From NCBI RefSeq assembly GCF_007859735.1, contig NZ_SIHI01000014.1, forward strand, positions 1 to 64,000: a stretch of 64,000 nucleotides of DNA. Direction: 5' to 3'. Origin of the DNA: Thalassoglobus neptunius (GTDB taxonomy: Bacteria; Planctomycetota; Planctomycetia; Planctomycetales; Planctomycetaceae). The notes beneath the pieces are model-generated. The model was not told where the DNA came from, did not search any database, and saw only the letters and a program-made list of their open reading frames with translations. Below, one piece after another: positions 42,961 through 54,100 of the stretch (the stretch's first letter is position 1; every line of letters starts with the position of its first letter). The translations under genes were made by a program, and so were the position numbers.

Positions 42961-43791
42961 ATGAAAACGAATAAGCCTCAAGTTCGCAGTGCTTCAAAGA
43001 AGCCGCCCAATTCATCGACCAGTTCATCGAAACGGCAGAAGCCAGGAAGGCAGTCCAGTTCCGTAGGGGAAGTGCGACAAGAACTCTTTCACCGGTTGGT
43101 CGCGGAGCCAGAATTCCTCGCATCGCCACTGTCAGAGAAAGCTGTTTTCGAAGAGATACAACGGAGACAAGAGAATTTCAGAGGGTCCCTCTCATCGACC
43201 CGCGAGGCACTCATTGAACTCATTGCCCATGGATTGCTGATTCGGAGCGAGAAAGGCATCTCACGAGACATCCTCAGCCCTCGCGACTTGACAGAGTTCT
43301 TCGGGATCCGAATTCAGATCGAACTCTTCTCAATCGAAAGCGCATTGGCGGACGAGCGTCTCCGTCCTACGGTGACGATGAAGCTGATGAAGATTGTCAG
43401 CGAGCAACGGGAACTCCTCGAATCTCGGGAGATCGTTGATCGAATTCGATGGTTTGAGAAGTCGGTTGAGTTTCATGCGTCCATCGCTGTCGAAACGGAC
43501 AATCGACGTCGCGGAGAACTTCTCAAAAAGCTGATGTGGCAGACCCGCATCGGTGCGAAATTTGACCTCGAAAGCGAAGAAGAACAGAGACACGCAACAG
43601 AAGAGCACGACGCCTTTTGCTCCATCATTGGTGGATTTGAACCGTTCGACCGCCAGGAGTTCATCAACCACTTTCGTGACCCATTCGAACGTGCTCTCGA
43701 TCAAATTGACGCGGAGCAGAGAATGCGTGAACTCTGGTGGCAACACGTGCTTCGAATTTCCGGCTTAGACACAAGTCCCGGGAAAAGCTGA
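42961..43791 (+). CDS. GntR/FCD-type transcriptional regulator
   Basis: From the ATG at 42961 the protein has 276 residues. A basic, Ser-rich tail of about 35 residues precedes a winged-helix DNA-binding domain (about 37-110) in which STREALIELIAHGLLI is the recognition region. The C-terminal helical part (about 120-265) resembles an FCD effector-binding domain, but the usual metal-binding His/Asp set is not fully visible (HASIAVETDN and HDAFCSIIGG are the nearest parts). The ligand is unknown. The gene is divergent from the ECF sigma factor, and two palindromes lie between them. Confidence 0.75.
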   Translation: MKTNKPQVRSASKKPPNSSTSSSKRQKPGRQSSSVGEVRQELFHRLVAEPEFLASPLSEKAVFEEIQRRQENFRGSLSSTREALIELIAHGLLIRSEKGISRDILSPRDLTEFFGIRIQIELFSIESALADERLRPTVTMKLMKIVSEQRELLESREIVDRIRWFEKSVEFHASIAVETDNRRRGELLKKLMWQTRIGAKFDLESEEEQRHATEEHDAFCSIIGGFEPFDRQEFINHFRDPFERALDQIDAEQRMRELWWQHVLRISGLDTSPGKS

Positions 43792-44097
43792 AAGTGCATG
43801 CTGAGTCTATGTTGAGAATTCCTTTCGAACCGGAGCGTTTTTCTCCTGGACCTTCCCGATTCCGCAGTGCGGTCCAAGAAGACTCAGAGCTACAATCCCT
43901 CGAGAACTGATCTCTGAGCCGATGACACTAAGAGCGGTCAATAGGCATCACCGCTATCACAACTTATTGAAAGACGAAGTCGTGAAGTTGCCTATAAACG
44001 CAGAAAATCGATCGATTCCATCGGCAACTCAATCACGACAGAATCTCCCAGAGAATCCCAACGGAGATTCCCGGAAACCGTCAGGCTGTTTTCTTCA
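43792..44097. other. Intergenic stretch before the haem-oxygenase-like gene
   Basis: About 306 bases without any recognisable gene, terminator or promoter. Confidence 0.3.
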
Positions 44098-44904
44098 ATG
44101 AACAAGATTCGAGACATCCTCCGAGAAGCGACCGGTCGCATTGGCGATCATCGATTGGCGGAAGCTGTGAATGGTGTCTACGAATCGAGTTCCAGCCGCG
44201 AGACCATCCTGCTTACAAAAGACTTTTGGGACCGACTCACGACGAATACCTGGCCGCAAGAGACTCTGCGATTCTTCGCTTCGGGTTGGCATGATCTTCA
44301 CCAGTCAGCGTTCTTCGTGGCTGGCCTTCAGGTTCGGCTCCAACGAGATGCGGCAAGTTGGAGCCCGGAACATCTCCCCGATTTGATACACGCCTCTTCC
44401 GAACTGGCAGAGATCATTTCAGAAGATACTGGTGTCGATGGCACTCCTCATGATGAGCTTTATCGGAACTTCGCGAGAAGCCTGACCGGGGATGATCTTT
44501 GGAGCCTTGACCGGTACACAGTCCCCGCGTGCAAAACGTTTCGAATTTACGTCCGAGAATCTCGCCTTTCCGCCCCCATCTCGAATGCGATTCTGGCCGT
44601 CGCTGCTTCCGAGCAATGGAACACCGCGGAATATTCACTCTGCTCGCAGTTGATGAAAAACTGGCAGCCCAGTGAAGCGGTCCATCATTGCCGTCTTGAC
44701 TTAGAGTATGTCGATGTTCACGCTGGGGAGACAGAACTGGGACACTTGCTTCACGCTCTGAACGCCTGGAGATTCTTTCTGAAAACGGATCCGACCGCAG
44801 ATCAGATTTCGGACGTCAGCACGATCTTTCAACACCACATCGATCAAGTGAAACTCGCCTATCTTGGACTACATCACGTCCTCGACAACACAAAATTCCA
44901 CTAA
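44098..44904 (+). CDS. Putative haem-oxygenase-like (HDO-type) helical protein
   Basis: The 268-residue protein is mostly helical, with no signal peptide. The C-terminal part has LDLEYVDVHAGETELGHLLHAL (about 200-221), with an E-x-x-DVH arrangement that recalls the metal-binding helix of haem-oxygenase-like diiron oxidases. Further possible ligands are Glu and His residues in SSELAEIISEDTG and HDELYRNFARSL (about 101-132). Enzymes of this fold cut or oxidise small molecules with iron, or are cofactor-free. The assignment comes from motif spacing only, so it is tentative. It is not obviously part of an operon. Confidence 0.5.
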   Translation: MNKIRDILREATGRIGDHRLAEAVNGVYESSSSRETILLTKDFWDRLTTNTWPQETLRFFASGWHDLHQSAFFVAGLQVRLQRDAASWSPEHLPDLIHASSELAEIISEDTGVDGTPHDELYRNFARSLTGDDLWSLDRYTVPACKTFRIYVRESRLSAPISNAILAVAASEQWNTAEYSLCSQLMKNWQPSEAVHHCRLDLEYVDVHAGETELGHLLHALNAWRFFLKTDPTADQISDVSTIFQHHIDQVKLAYLGLHHVLDNTKFH

Positions 44905-45158
44905 AACCATTCCGGTGTGTCTGCTGCTGACTGACGTCCGGCTCAAGCAATCTACAGCCCAGTTGCCACCTGATCCGATGAGAACCGCTCGCGAAATACG
45001 ATTCAAAAATGCGAGACGCCACGGGCCGGGAAAGCGAACGAATCCGGCATTCTGAATGAAATCAAGACGGCACTGAAAGACGATGCGCTTCGCCACAACG
45101 TCAAAAAGCGACAGGAGATAGTTCATCCTGCCGCTCTGCGTCTCGAAAGAAGCCAAAG

Positions 45159-45243
<85 letters not shown>

Positions 45244-45462
45244 GAGGCGGGCACGATATCGGGTTTTACAGAGTCCGTCAATCAGTTTCCAGAGATTTGA
45301 GCAGGCTCGCGTCGACTTGTTCCAATGACGAAGTGTGAGGGCAGTTGCCCTTCCCTGTCAAATTGGTTTGCGAAGCCGGAGACAGCAGATCGAATCCGCG
45401 AATCTGTGAAAGGACTGAATTGTGATGGCGACCGTTTTTGCTCGGGAGAATGACCGGTCGAT

Positions 45463-46356
45463 TTAATCCGATGCGACCGGACGGGGATCACTTTTCGGTG
45501 AATTCAACTTGAGGTCATCAGGCTGGAAATCAGCAACGGACAGCCCTTGCTCAGCGGTAATCAAGAGTGCTGTTTCCCGGAGTCGTGTTCTTGCAGCATC
45601 GAGGGACGTTTCGGGGGGAACAACTTTCTGAACCGACAATTGCCATACAGCGAGTGTTGATTGATACAGCGACTCATTCAGCGGTGATCGATTCGGCTGA
45701 TCGCGCAATGTGTCGAGAAATGGTTTGAGTTTCCTGTCGGCTCTTACTGAAAATTTTGACCATGCGCGGCTGGGATTCTCTTCTTTTCGAATTTCTTCAA
45801 TCTCAGCGATGTGTTGAGTGAGAACATGATACTGACGCGAGGCTTGCGTTCCAACGAATCCATTCAGCAGATTGCTTGACGCTGCCAGTGCGACCACTCC
45901 CAAGAGTGCCACGGCGACGCAGATGGGAACGGCGAAGCGTTTGTTGCGTTTCAACCATGCGTTCGGAGATTCTTCAACAACACGCTGAATCGCTTCTTGT
46001 GTCGTGTCTTCAATCGGAACGATCAGGTTGACTTTCATTTTCTCAAGGACGAGTCGCATGTCGGCAGATGGTTCCGCAATGAGAGCCTGCCCGGATTCGT
46101 TGACCATTTTGCCAAGCGAAACCATGGCACTGATCAGTTCTGTTCCGAAGTATCTTGCCCCACTCAAATCGAAGATGAGATTGAGAAACTGGCCCGACGA
46201 CATTAGCGATTTGATCCTGTGAAGTTCGCTGTGAAACGTTCTCGGCTCAAACCCGACGACGCTTCCCGTCGGTTTCACGATGAGCGTATTCCCACGCACA
46301 CTACAGCCCAGAATGCTGTGATCCCGCACATCTTCGATCGTCACTTCAGTCTTCAT
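45463..46356 (-). CDS. STAS-domain protein with a C-terminal membrane anchor
   Basis: From the ATG at 46354-46356 the protein has 297 residues. The N-terminal STAS domain (about 15-110) shows LIVKPTGSVVGF, LNLIFDLSGARYFGTELISAM and VNESGQALIAEP. In anti-sigma factor antagonists a phosphorylatable Ser follows the DLS strand; here the loop reads DLSGARYFG, with no Ser at the usual site, so phospho-regulation is uncertain. A membrane helix (about 141-162, FAVPICVAVALLGVVALAASS) separates it from a helical C-terminal part of about 130 residues, probably outside the cytoplasm. It is an unusual arrangement for a STAS protein. The function is unknown; a membrane-tethered signalling role is plausible. 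Confidence 0.75.
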   Translation of the reverse strand: MKTEVTIEDVRDHSILGCSVRGNTLIVKPTGSVVGFEPRTFHSELHRIKSLMSSGQFLNLIFDLSGARYFGTELISAMVSLGKMVNESGQALIAEPSADMRLVLEKMKVNLIVPIEDTTQEAIQRVVEESPNAWLKRNKRFAVPICVAVALLGVVALAASSNLLNGFVGTQASRQYHVLTQHIAEIEEIRKEENPSRAWSKFSVRADRKLKPFLDTLRDQPNRSPLNESLYQSTLAVWQLSVQKVVPPETSLDAARTRLRETALLITAEQGLSVADFQPDDLKLNSPKSDPRPVASD

Positions 46357-46997
46357 CACAATTCCAATCCGCCACGTTGTCGACCGATTTCTTCGATCTG
46401 AACTAACCGCTCTCTCCAACGGTCTGCTTCTGAAATTCGCCGCGAAAGTGAGTAGAAACTCTCTCCTTCGGTGATCGCATGCGCGCTTCAGAGAAACCCA
46501 TCCATTGGATGTGATAGGTTAGTGGCAATTTATGAATACTGGATGAAGGTGGAATTCCGAATTGCCTGGCACGAATCCGGGTGCTGAGCCGAGTGGATGT
46601 TTTCTGGGTCGTTGTGCCCTCGCGTTGACTCGATGTTGTGCTTTGAGACATTGATCATAATGGCGGCGTTCACCAGAAAGTTTCTCCGCCGGGAGTCACT
46701 GGTCAGAACTCACAGTATTTCTCACAGAGTAATTCGAGACGAGACTGTGCCCGCTCGGGAGTGTCGTCAAATCAATCACATGTACTCTTGCGTCAATCTT
46801 GCGACGACGAAATACTGTCCCCACGATCGCCTTCTGATCCGGGATGTCATCGAACCTTTGATTGTCGACATTGTTCAATTGCTCAATCGGTGTTTCGGCA
46901 ATCAGAGTTTCGCTCCAGTGCGAAGGCATACTAAGATCACGAGGGGAGCTGAGTGATACCCCCAATTTTGTGAGCCTTCCGACAGAATCGACTCATC
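46357..46997. other. Divergent intergenic region before the antiporter gene
   Basis: About 640 bases. Short open frames exist on both strands at 46600-46960 but none has a recognisable domain or a good ribosome-binding site. Promoters for the STAS and antiporter genes should lie here. Confidence 0.35.
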
Positions 46998-48833
46998 GTG
47001 CACGAAACGGATCTCCTTATTTCGCTCACCCTGGTCGTCGTATTCGGGACCGGCGCTCAGTGGCTGTCCTGGAAACTTCGGTTGCCATCGATTCTGCTGT
47101 TGCTTGCGAGTGGGTTTATCGCTGGCCCGGTTCTGAACGTGGTGGACCCGGACAAACTCCTCGGAGATTTGCTGTTTCCCTTCGTCTCGATCAGCGTGGC
47201 TGTGATTCTTTTCGAAGGAAGCCTTTCGCTCAAACTCCCCGAGTTGAAGCAAATCGGGGCGGCTCTGGGATACATATTGAGTGTCGGCGTCTTCGTCACC
47301 TGGGGACTGATTGCCATCGGCGCCTATTATATTTTGGAGTTCTCGGTATTCGCTTCCATTCTGCTCGGAGCGATTCTCGTTGTGACAGGACCGACCGTCA
47401 TTGGTCCTCTGCTCCGACAGATTCGTCCGATTGGACAGGTTGGGCCAATCGCTCGCTGGGAGGGAATCGTCATCGACCCGATCGGAGCTGTGCTCGCCGT
47501 TCTGGTTTTCGAAGCGTATGCTCCGTTGTTGTCTGAAGGGGTGAATCAAAGTTCCATCGTGGCCCTTCAAAACCTGTTGTCGACCATTCTGTATGGCGGA
47601 GGAATCGGGGCTGCCGCAGCAATTGTGCTTGCGTGGGTTTTGAAGAATCACGCTGTTCCGGATCATCTTGAGTCACTTGTGACTCTTCTGTTTGTCCTGA
47701 CTGCCTTCACAGCATCCAATTTGTGTCAGGAAGAATCGGGACTCGTCGCTGTCACCCTCATGGGAGTGATGCTGGCCAATTCCGGGGTCACTTTAAAGCA
47801 CATTCTCGAATTCAAGGAGAGCTTGAGCCTCTTGTTGATCTCGGGGTTGTTCATTCTGTTAGCCGCCCGAGTCGAACTTAGCTCGATCGTACAGCTTGGC
47901 TGGCGCGGACAGGCGTTTGTCGCGTTTGTGATTCTTGTCGTGCGACCGGTCGCGATCTTTATCTCGACGGCGTTCTCGCAGCTGAACTGGAAAGAAAGAC
48001 TGTTTCTCTCGTGGATGGCTCCGCGAGGAATTGTCGCGGCAGCGGTTTCTTCCGTCTTCGCGTTCAAGCTTTCTGAGTATGGAACGGAAGGCGAGCAATT
48101 CGTTTCGGCGACCTTTATGGTGATTGTCGGGACCGTGGTCGTTTATGGTCTGACGGCGTTTCCACTCGCTCGCAAACTCGGCTTGGCGTCATCAAATCCG
48201 CAGGGTGTTCTTCTTCTGGGTGCGAATGAACTCGCCCGGGCGATCGGCGGAGCGATTCAGGAGGCTGGGATTGTCGTCTTGCTTGTTGACACCAATCGCT
48301 GGAATATCGCGACGGCGAGGATGGAAGGACTCCGAACGTCTTCCGTCAATATCCTCGACGAGAATGCCGCACACAGCCTCGACCTCGGAGGAATTGGTCG
48401 ATTTCTCGCACTGACTCCGAACGATGAAGTCAATTCTCTCGGAGCGATGCATTTCGCTGAGCTTTTCGGTCGTGCGAATGTCTTTCAGCTCACCCCGTGG
48501 CGTCGAGCGGAAAAACAGGAGCGGTCGGTTTCTCATCTTCGTGCACGGTTTCTGTTTGGAGAAGATTACAGCTATCAAACGCTTGTCAACCGACTCGATT
48601 CAGGGGCGGTGATCAAGACGACCAAGCTCACGACTGAGTTCACATTCGATGACTTTCAGAATGCGTACGGCGGCGACGTGATTCCGCTCTTCACGATTCA
48701 AAACGGCAAGCTGGCGATCCTCGATTCCACATCCCCTGAACCCAAAGTGGGGCAGAAGCTCATCGCAATTGTCGATCCTCAGCCTGCGTCAACATCGCCA
48801 ACTCCTCCGCCGACGGAAGAAGCCGATGCGTAA
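46998..48833 (+). CDS. CPA1-type cation/proton antiporter with TrkA-N (RCK) domain
   Basis: The 611-residue protein starts at a GTG. Residues about 5-390 form 11-12 membrane segments of the Na+/H+ exchanger domain, with SGFIAGPVLNVVDPDK, ILFEGSLSLKL (residues about 73-83) and the GPTVIGPLLRQIRP region. The cytoplasmic C-terminal part begins with a Rossmann RCK/TrkA-N unit, GVLLLGANELARAIGGAIQ (about 402-420), and ends with a TrkA-C-like segment. RCK domains sense NAD(H) or other nucleotides, and this architecture is typical of K+ or Na+/H+ antiporters of the NhaP/CPA1 type. The ion cannot be decided from the sequence. Confidence 0.88.
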   Translation: MHETDLLISLTLVVVFGTGAQWLSWKLRLPSILLLLASGFIAGPVLNVVDPDKLLGDLLFPFVSISVAVILFEGSLSLKLPELKQIGAALGYILSVGVFVTWGLIAIGAYYILEFSVFASILLGAILVVTGPTVIGPLLRQIRPIGQVGPIARWEGIVIDPIGAVLAVLVFEAYAPLLSEGVNQSSIVALQNLLSTILYGGGIGAAAAIVLAWVLKNHAVPDHLESLVTLLFVLTAFTASNLCQEESGLVAVTLMGVMLANSGVTLKHILEFKESLSLLLISGLFILLAARVELSSIVQLGWRGQAFVAFVILVVRPVAIFISTAFSQLNWKERLFLSWMAPRGIVAAAVSSVFAFKLSEYGTEGEQFVSATFMVIVGTVVVYGLTAFPLARKLGLASSNPQGVLLLGANELARAIGGAIQEAGIVVLLVDTNRWNIATARMEGLRTSSVNILDENAAHSLDLGGIGRFLALTPNDEVNSLGAMHFAELFGRANVFQLTPWRRAEKQERSVSHLRARFLFGEDYSYQTLVNRLDSGAVIKTTKLTTEFTFDDFQNAYGGDVIPLFTIQNGKLAILDSTSPEPKVGQKLIAIVDPQPASTSPTPPPTEEADA

Positions 48834-49046
48834 GTGACGAGAAGCCCCTCGACACCAAAGAACAGGCGACAGCCTTCGTCCGGACCTTCGTTGTGGCTTC
48901 TCTGAAATCGCCTGAATTCATTTGAATCAAAGACCACCGCGTTTGCTCGTACGAACAACTTTTCACAGAAAACGAAGAGACTTTCGACGGAGAGTCTTCC
49001 CGCGATCACCTTCGAACAATGGTCTGTCACACGTGAGGCCCTATTG

Positions 49047-50036
49047 ATGCAGCTCATCTTGAACTCAACGAATTCGCCCAGTTCATCAGTTCGTCCCGGC
49101 TCATGCTGTTACTTTTTGCTTTCGATTGCCGTTCCTTTCATGGCGATGATCGCCCTGTTGAGTGTGCAGCCGAATGCGTTCGGAGCGGATGATGATTCAC
49201 AGCCGATCGCATCTGTAAACCGTCATCCGGTCACCGCCAGCCAACTCCAGTTGCAGTTCTTTCAGCAGGCAGGAAGTTCACTTCCGGTTCAGCACGATCA
49301 GGCACAACTGATCGAGAAACTGATCGATCGGGAATTGATTCGCCAATTTCTTGAGAAGAAAAAGATCGAAGCCGATCCGCAGGTCCTCGCGCGACGCCTG
49401 GAGTTGCTTTCTTCCGCGTTGGAGAGCCGCGGCGAAAACCTAGACGATCAACTTGCGAAGCTTGCGATCACGATTGATGACCTCAGCGAGATGCTCGCAT
49501 TTGAGATCGCCTGGAGAACATATGTGACGAAGAGTCTTGATGAGCGGCGGATTCGCGAATTCTGGGAAGCGAATCGACAATCGTTTGACGGAACTCGCGT
49601 CACAGCCTCGCAAATCTTTCTTAGCTTCCCGTCCGAAGCAACACCGGAAGACCGAAAACGCACCGCTGAACGGCTCACGGACATTCGAAAATCGATTCTT
49701 TCCGGGAAAGTGAATTTCGCCGAATCAGCACGCGAGCACTCAGACAGTCCCTCAAAGTCACAGGGTGGACGAATCGGAAGCTTCGAAAGATATGGCCAAG
49801 TCTCCGATGACATTGCGAAGGTCGCGTTTGAGACTTCTCCGGGGATGATCAGCGAACCGTTCACGACGGAACACGGGGCGCACATCGTCCTTGTCGAAGA
49901 AGTCACACCGGGAGACCTCAGCCTCGAAGATGCTCGCCCGGAGCTGATCAACAAGCTTGCTCAGCAAATGTGGAACGAACGAGTCGCGACGGAACGAAAG
50001 ACTGCACGCATTCGTGTGTTCGCACCAAAGAAGTAA
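49047..50036 (+). CDS. Parvulin-type peptidyl-prolyl isomerase (SurA-like)
   Basis: From the ATG at 49047 the protein has 329 residues. A signal peptide (about 20-48, ending AFGADD) is followed by a SurA-like N-terminal helical region (QLIEKLIDRELIRQFLEKK). The parvulin domain is at about 182-290, with VTASQIFLSFPSE, FAESAREHSDSPSKSQGGRIG and FTTEHGAHIVLVEEV, including the GGxIG and F-x3-H(G)AHIV blocks of the active site. It should help folding of exported proteins in the periplasm. A TTG codon just upstream is an alternative start. It follows the antiporter gene by 210 bases. Confidence 0.9.
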   Translation: MQLILNSTNSPSSSVRPGSCCYFLLSIAVPFMAMIALLSVQPNAFGADDDSQPIASVNRHPVTASQLQLQFFQQAGSSLPVQHDQAQLIEKLIDRELIRQFLEKKKIEADPQVLARRLELLSSALESRGENLDDQLAKLAITIDDLSEMLAFEIAWRTYVTKSLDERRIREFWEANRQSFDGTRVTASQIFLSFPSEATPEDRKRTAERLTDIRKSILSGKVNFAESAREHSDSPSKSQGGRIGSFERYGQVSDDIAKVAFETSPGMISEPFTTEHGAHIVLVEEVTPGDLSLEDARPELINKLAQQMWNERVATERKTARIRVFAPKK

Positions 50037-50141
50037 GCCACTCTCACTGTCACTCTTTGAATCGCTGACAAATCGAAGGTCAGACCGAAAGAATCATGTG
50101 ATTGGGATATCGAAGGGCCCGCTGGTCGGTTGGTGCTGTGT

Positions 50142-50978
50142 TTACTCAGACTTGATCAATCGAGTCACTTCCCCTTCGCCTGAGGGGAGGACGAAGATCT
50201 CTCGCGCGTGAGGGTCAGCGACAAGAAACCCTTCTCGAAAGCGACAAATTCCGACCGGCTTCTGAAGCGGTGCACCGGAGCGAATCAGTTCGGGAGGAGT
50301 ATCGCCGGAAAGATCCGCTTTCCAAATGCCACCTGCGTAATTGTCGGCGATGAAGATCTCGTTCTCCGCGATCACACAATGATGAGGCATTTCGAACGGT
50401 CGGCCCGAAATGATGACCGACACTGTTTGATCATCCGCAATTTTGCGAACCGGATCTTCGAGCGTCGTGACACACACCAACTCCCCTTCTGAAGAGTGCG
50501 CCAATCCTCTGACGCCGGCAATCACAGCGAGTTCCTGAACTTCTCCTCCCGTTTTCGGAAGGCTCCAGATTCGCTGTGTTTCGAGATCTGAGACGATCAG
50601 GCGATCTCCATCGATCAGAAGATCGGAAGCAATTCCGATGTGCCCGTCAGATAAAGGCAGCGGTTTTCGATCCTCTCCGATGGCATATACTTCTCGTGTT
50701 GAGGAATCGCCAACATAAACCGTTCCGTCGCTATCGACTGTCACGCAGCGCACGGCATTCAGTGGAGTGCGAAACGTTTTCGAAGCTTTGACAAAGACCT
50801 CCAACTTTCCGTCGACGACCTTCCAGATCCCCGGAAGTTTGCGGTCCGCAATATAGACTTCTTCGTTCGGCCCCACTGCAACATCGAGAGGATAAACCAA
50901 TTGATCGTTCGCGCAGCTTGTCGCCGAAAAAGTGAGAACAATCATCAAGGCGAGTGTGACGGAGACCTCTTGAAGCAT
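50142..50978 (-). CDS. Secreted NHL/SMP-30-like beta-propeller protein
   Basis: The 278-residue protein has an N-terminal signal whose end (SATSC, Cys22) could be a lipobox, then repeated strands of a six-bladed propeller. Repeats read PLDVAVGPNEEVYIADR, AVRCVTVDSDGTVYVGDS and PVGICRFREGFLVADP. The fold is that of SMP-30/NHL proteins; the catalytic metal ligands of SMP-30 lactonases were not identified. The function is unknown. It is convergent with the PPIase gene. Confidence 0.72.
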   Translation of the reverse strand: MLQEVSVTLALMIVLTFSATSCANDQLVYPLDVAVGPNEEVYIADRKLPGIWKVVDGKLEVFVKASKTFRTPLNAVRCVTVDSDGTVYVGDSSTREVYAIGEDRKPLPLSDGHIGIASDLLIDGDRLIVSDLETQRIWSLPKTGGEVQELAVIAGVRGLAHSSEGELVCVTTLEDPVRKIADDQTVSVIISGRPFEMPHHCVIAENEIFIADNYAGGIWKADLSGDTPPELIRSGAPLQKPVGICRFREGFLVADPHAREIFVLPSGEGEVTRLIKSE

Positions 50979-51134
50979 AGCCAGATCACTTTAAGAAAGA
51001 TGACAATGAAACGAATTGAGAGGTGAATGTTACCCAGACAGAATTCGTCTGAATCGACAGATTGAAGTTATGACTTGGCTTATCACGATAGCTCGATCGA
51101 CTCACAGATTCAAATCGGCCGAGGTGGCAGTGGA

Positions 51135-54100
51135 TCAGTTGGTCAATTGCAACGGAACGCTCCGCAACGTTTCTTTGGGCTGTTTGAGTTTCAATCTTCT
51201 TAGCGCCATCCTGAATCCGTCAGGGTCCATCCTCCGCGTCTGATACTGTTGAAGATAATCAGCGTCGTGCGGCAATGACAATTCGGGATCCGGCGGATAG
51301 CTGGGCATCCCGACAAATGGGAGAGGTTCTGAACTCTGCCCGTAAATGGTGTGCAAGTTGGCATCCTTGTCCCAACCGACGTTTCGAATGATGAAATCTC
51401 GCGTCCACCCTTCAGGAATTTCCTTTTCCGGGACGGCGAAACTCAACGTCATTTCATCTCCGCTCCCCATCACAACCATCTGCGCATCGGTACTCAAAAG
51501 GAGTTCCCGTACATCTCCGTATCTTGTGAACATCCCGCCCATGGACTGCCATGCCGGTGCTGTGTCGACATGTTCGTAGTCGAACTGCTCCGGTCCAAAG
51601 TGGTCTCCCGGCGTCATTCGAGAGACTCCGCGATAATGGAGATCAGCGCTGACGAGTTTCAGCGGAGTCGTTTCCGAGGGCAACTCGGCCGTCTCCGTCG
51701 TGAAGCAGATTTCGTCCCAATACAGTTCCATGCTCGTCGAAATCCGGAGCCGAAAGTCATCGGTCAGAAAGGGATTTCCGAGAGGAATCGCGATCGTTTT
51801 CGTCTTTCCACCCGGGAAACCGCAATAGTCGACGACTTGCACAAACTGGCCATCGGGACCGGGAACCGAAATCGATGGCGGCACCGGGCCGTCGAGTTGT
51901 CGATTCTCGAAAATCGCCCGATTCAGGCCGGTATCCGTCGGATACATCCAGCCCGTCAGGTACAGAGTCAAGTTTTGCGGAGGTTCTTCGAGTCCGAGAT
52001 CCAGTTCAACGAAGCTTTCCTCCGTGAAGCCTTGCATTTTCTTCTTGTCGAATGGCTTCGCATAGAGTGCGTCACGATCTTTCAATTCCGGAAGCAAGTC
52101 TCGTTCGGAATGATTGCGAGCAGCGACCGGAGTCTTTTTGTCTGCAATGCCATAGATGCGATGTTCCGCCATCGACGGCGGACCCACTTTCTCATTGGTG
52201 ACGATTTCGATGTCGGCAGGATGGTCAATCGCGATAAGTTCCACCTGATCGAAGTAAGCTGCTTCCCACAATTCTTCAGTCACCTGAAGCTGATACATCC
52301 CGTCGCGCGGCTTGAGTTGTTCGCCGGAAATCTTCAGATACTCCCAAGGCCGGTCCGGGACGATTTTCCCTTGCGCATTCGTTAATCCGATGGGAGCAGC
52401 CCAGAGCAGATCCGTCACGAACTCGAATTTCTCACCATTCCATACGTAGAGATAGGGGCAAGATCCCGTCAATGTCTGCCGTTCCCAGACGAGTTGATCA
52501 GTCGTTGGCTGAATGATGTTTTCCGGAATTCCGTTTGTCCAAACGACGCGCACGGCATCCGCCTGTTCGATTTCGTTCAGTCCAAATCTTCGTGGCCCCG
52601 GATCAAGGACGGGCAACAGTTGAACAAAAGCCCCCGCTCGAACTTCGATCGTACATCCGATTCCGAAGTGGTTGATTCTTTGACTCTGCCCATCCCCTTT
52701 GTTCAGCTGAGCGATGACGGCCACATCCAGCCAATGATTGCGGTTGCCTCCCACGTTCTCCAGCCAGACCACATCCTGGCCTCGAAGAGTGACAAGATCG
52801 TCATCTCCATCCCCTTCGAGGTCTCCGCTTCGAATGAGCTTCCCGAACTTCTCTTCACCAACGATCAGTTCATCGGACTCAATATAAGCTCCTCCTTCGC
52901 CCCCATGACGAAAACGCAACTTCCCAGATTCAACGGTCAGGACGTCACGGAGTCCATCGTTGTTGTAGTCCCATTCGATCAGCGACGGACTTCCGCGATG
53001 GGAGATCTCGTTCGTTCCAATGACTTGCAACTCTCCGGTCATGGGAATTCGAGTTTGGATCTCAGAGACACCATCTTCCCCGAGGCAGAGCAGTTCCCAT
53101 GCTCCATTTCGATTGGCATCATTGATCGCCAGCGAGTGAGCCGGAGTAATCTCATCGAGAGATTCCAATTCCAGCCAGCGAAAATCTCCGTGTCGCAATC
53201 CTTCCAGAACTCCAACTGTTCCGTTCTCCAGAAGCACGACCATGTCCTGATCGATATCTCGATCGAAGTCGACAATCAGAACATCAACGACCCTTTCCTC
53301 TGGCATTTCTGTCGCGAGCGGCATTTTTAGGAACTCGAAGTTTCCATTGTTGTTCCAGTATTCCAGCTTTCCATCGACCACGAGAGCCAGGTCGAGATCT
53401 CCGTCCGCGTTCAGGTCGCCCGCACGAACACGACTCACGTTCGAAAGTTCGGCAAGTGAATTTTCCTGATCCACGAACTCGACGGAGATCGCTCCCCCGA
53501 CTTCTTCGAGATCGGTACGGATGATTTTGATCCCATTTTTTCCGAAAAGCACAAGATCGAGATCGGCCGTATATTGCATGCTGCCTTCTGGCAAATCCCC
53601 GACCGATAGGCCATCGGCATCGTTGTCGAGATCTGCGATCAAGACATGCTCAAAGTCTCCTTCGATCGAAAGACTGACGACTTCCCCCCAAGACTGATTT
53701 TGATCGGGGTCGTTGACTTTTTTTCGCCAGACGGACAACTTCGAAGGTTGGAGAATGAGCAGTTCCAGCGACGTGTCCAAATCGGAGTCGACAAGTTGAA
53801 TATCGTTGACGGGGCCTTCGATCCCGGAAATGAGTGGTCGCTCCTCGAAAGTGATGTCGAGATTCGTCGCTGCCTGATCGGCGAAGACAGCGACAATTTC
53901 CTCAAGCCCCTCACTGAAATCGACTTTGATAAACTCCAGCAGGTTGGATTCGATTCGACGTCGATCGCTTTGCACAGCATCTTCGGGCTTGGTGATGTTC
54001 GAAAAAGGAATCAGATTCGCGCGAACTTGATTCCAGTTCATCGCTTCCGCGCCCGCGATCGCAGCATCGAGGAACTTCATCACATCAGCACGAGTCTTCT

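Noticed and set aside
46696-46965. Minus-strand 89-codon frame upstream of the antiporter
   Set aside because: No recognisable domain, no ribosome-binding site, and a competing frame of similar length lies on the opposite strand.
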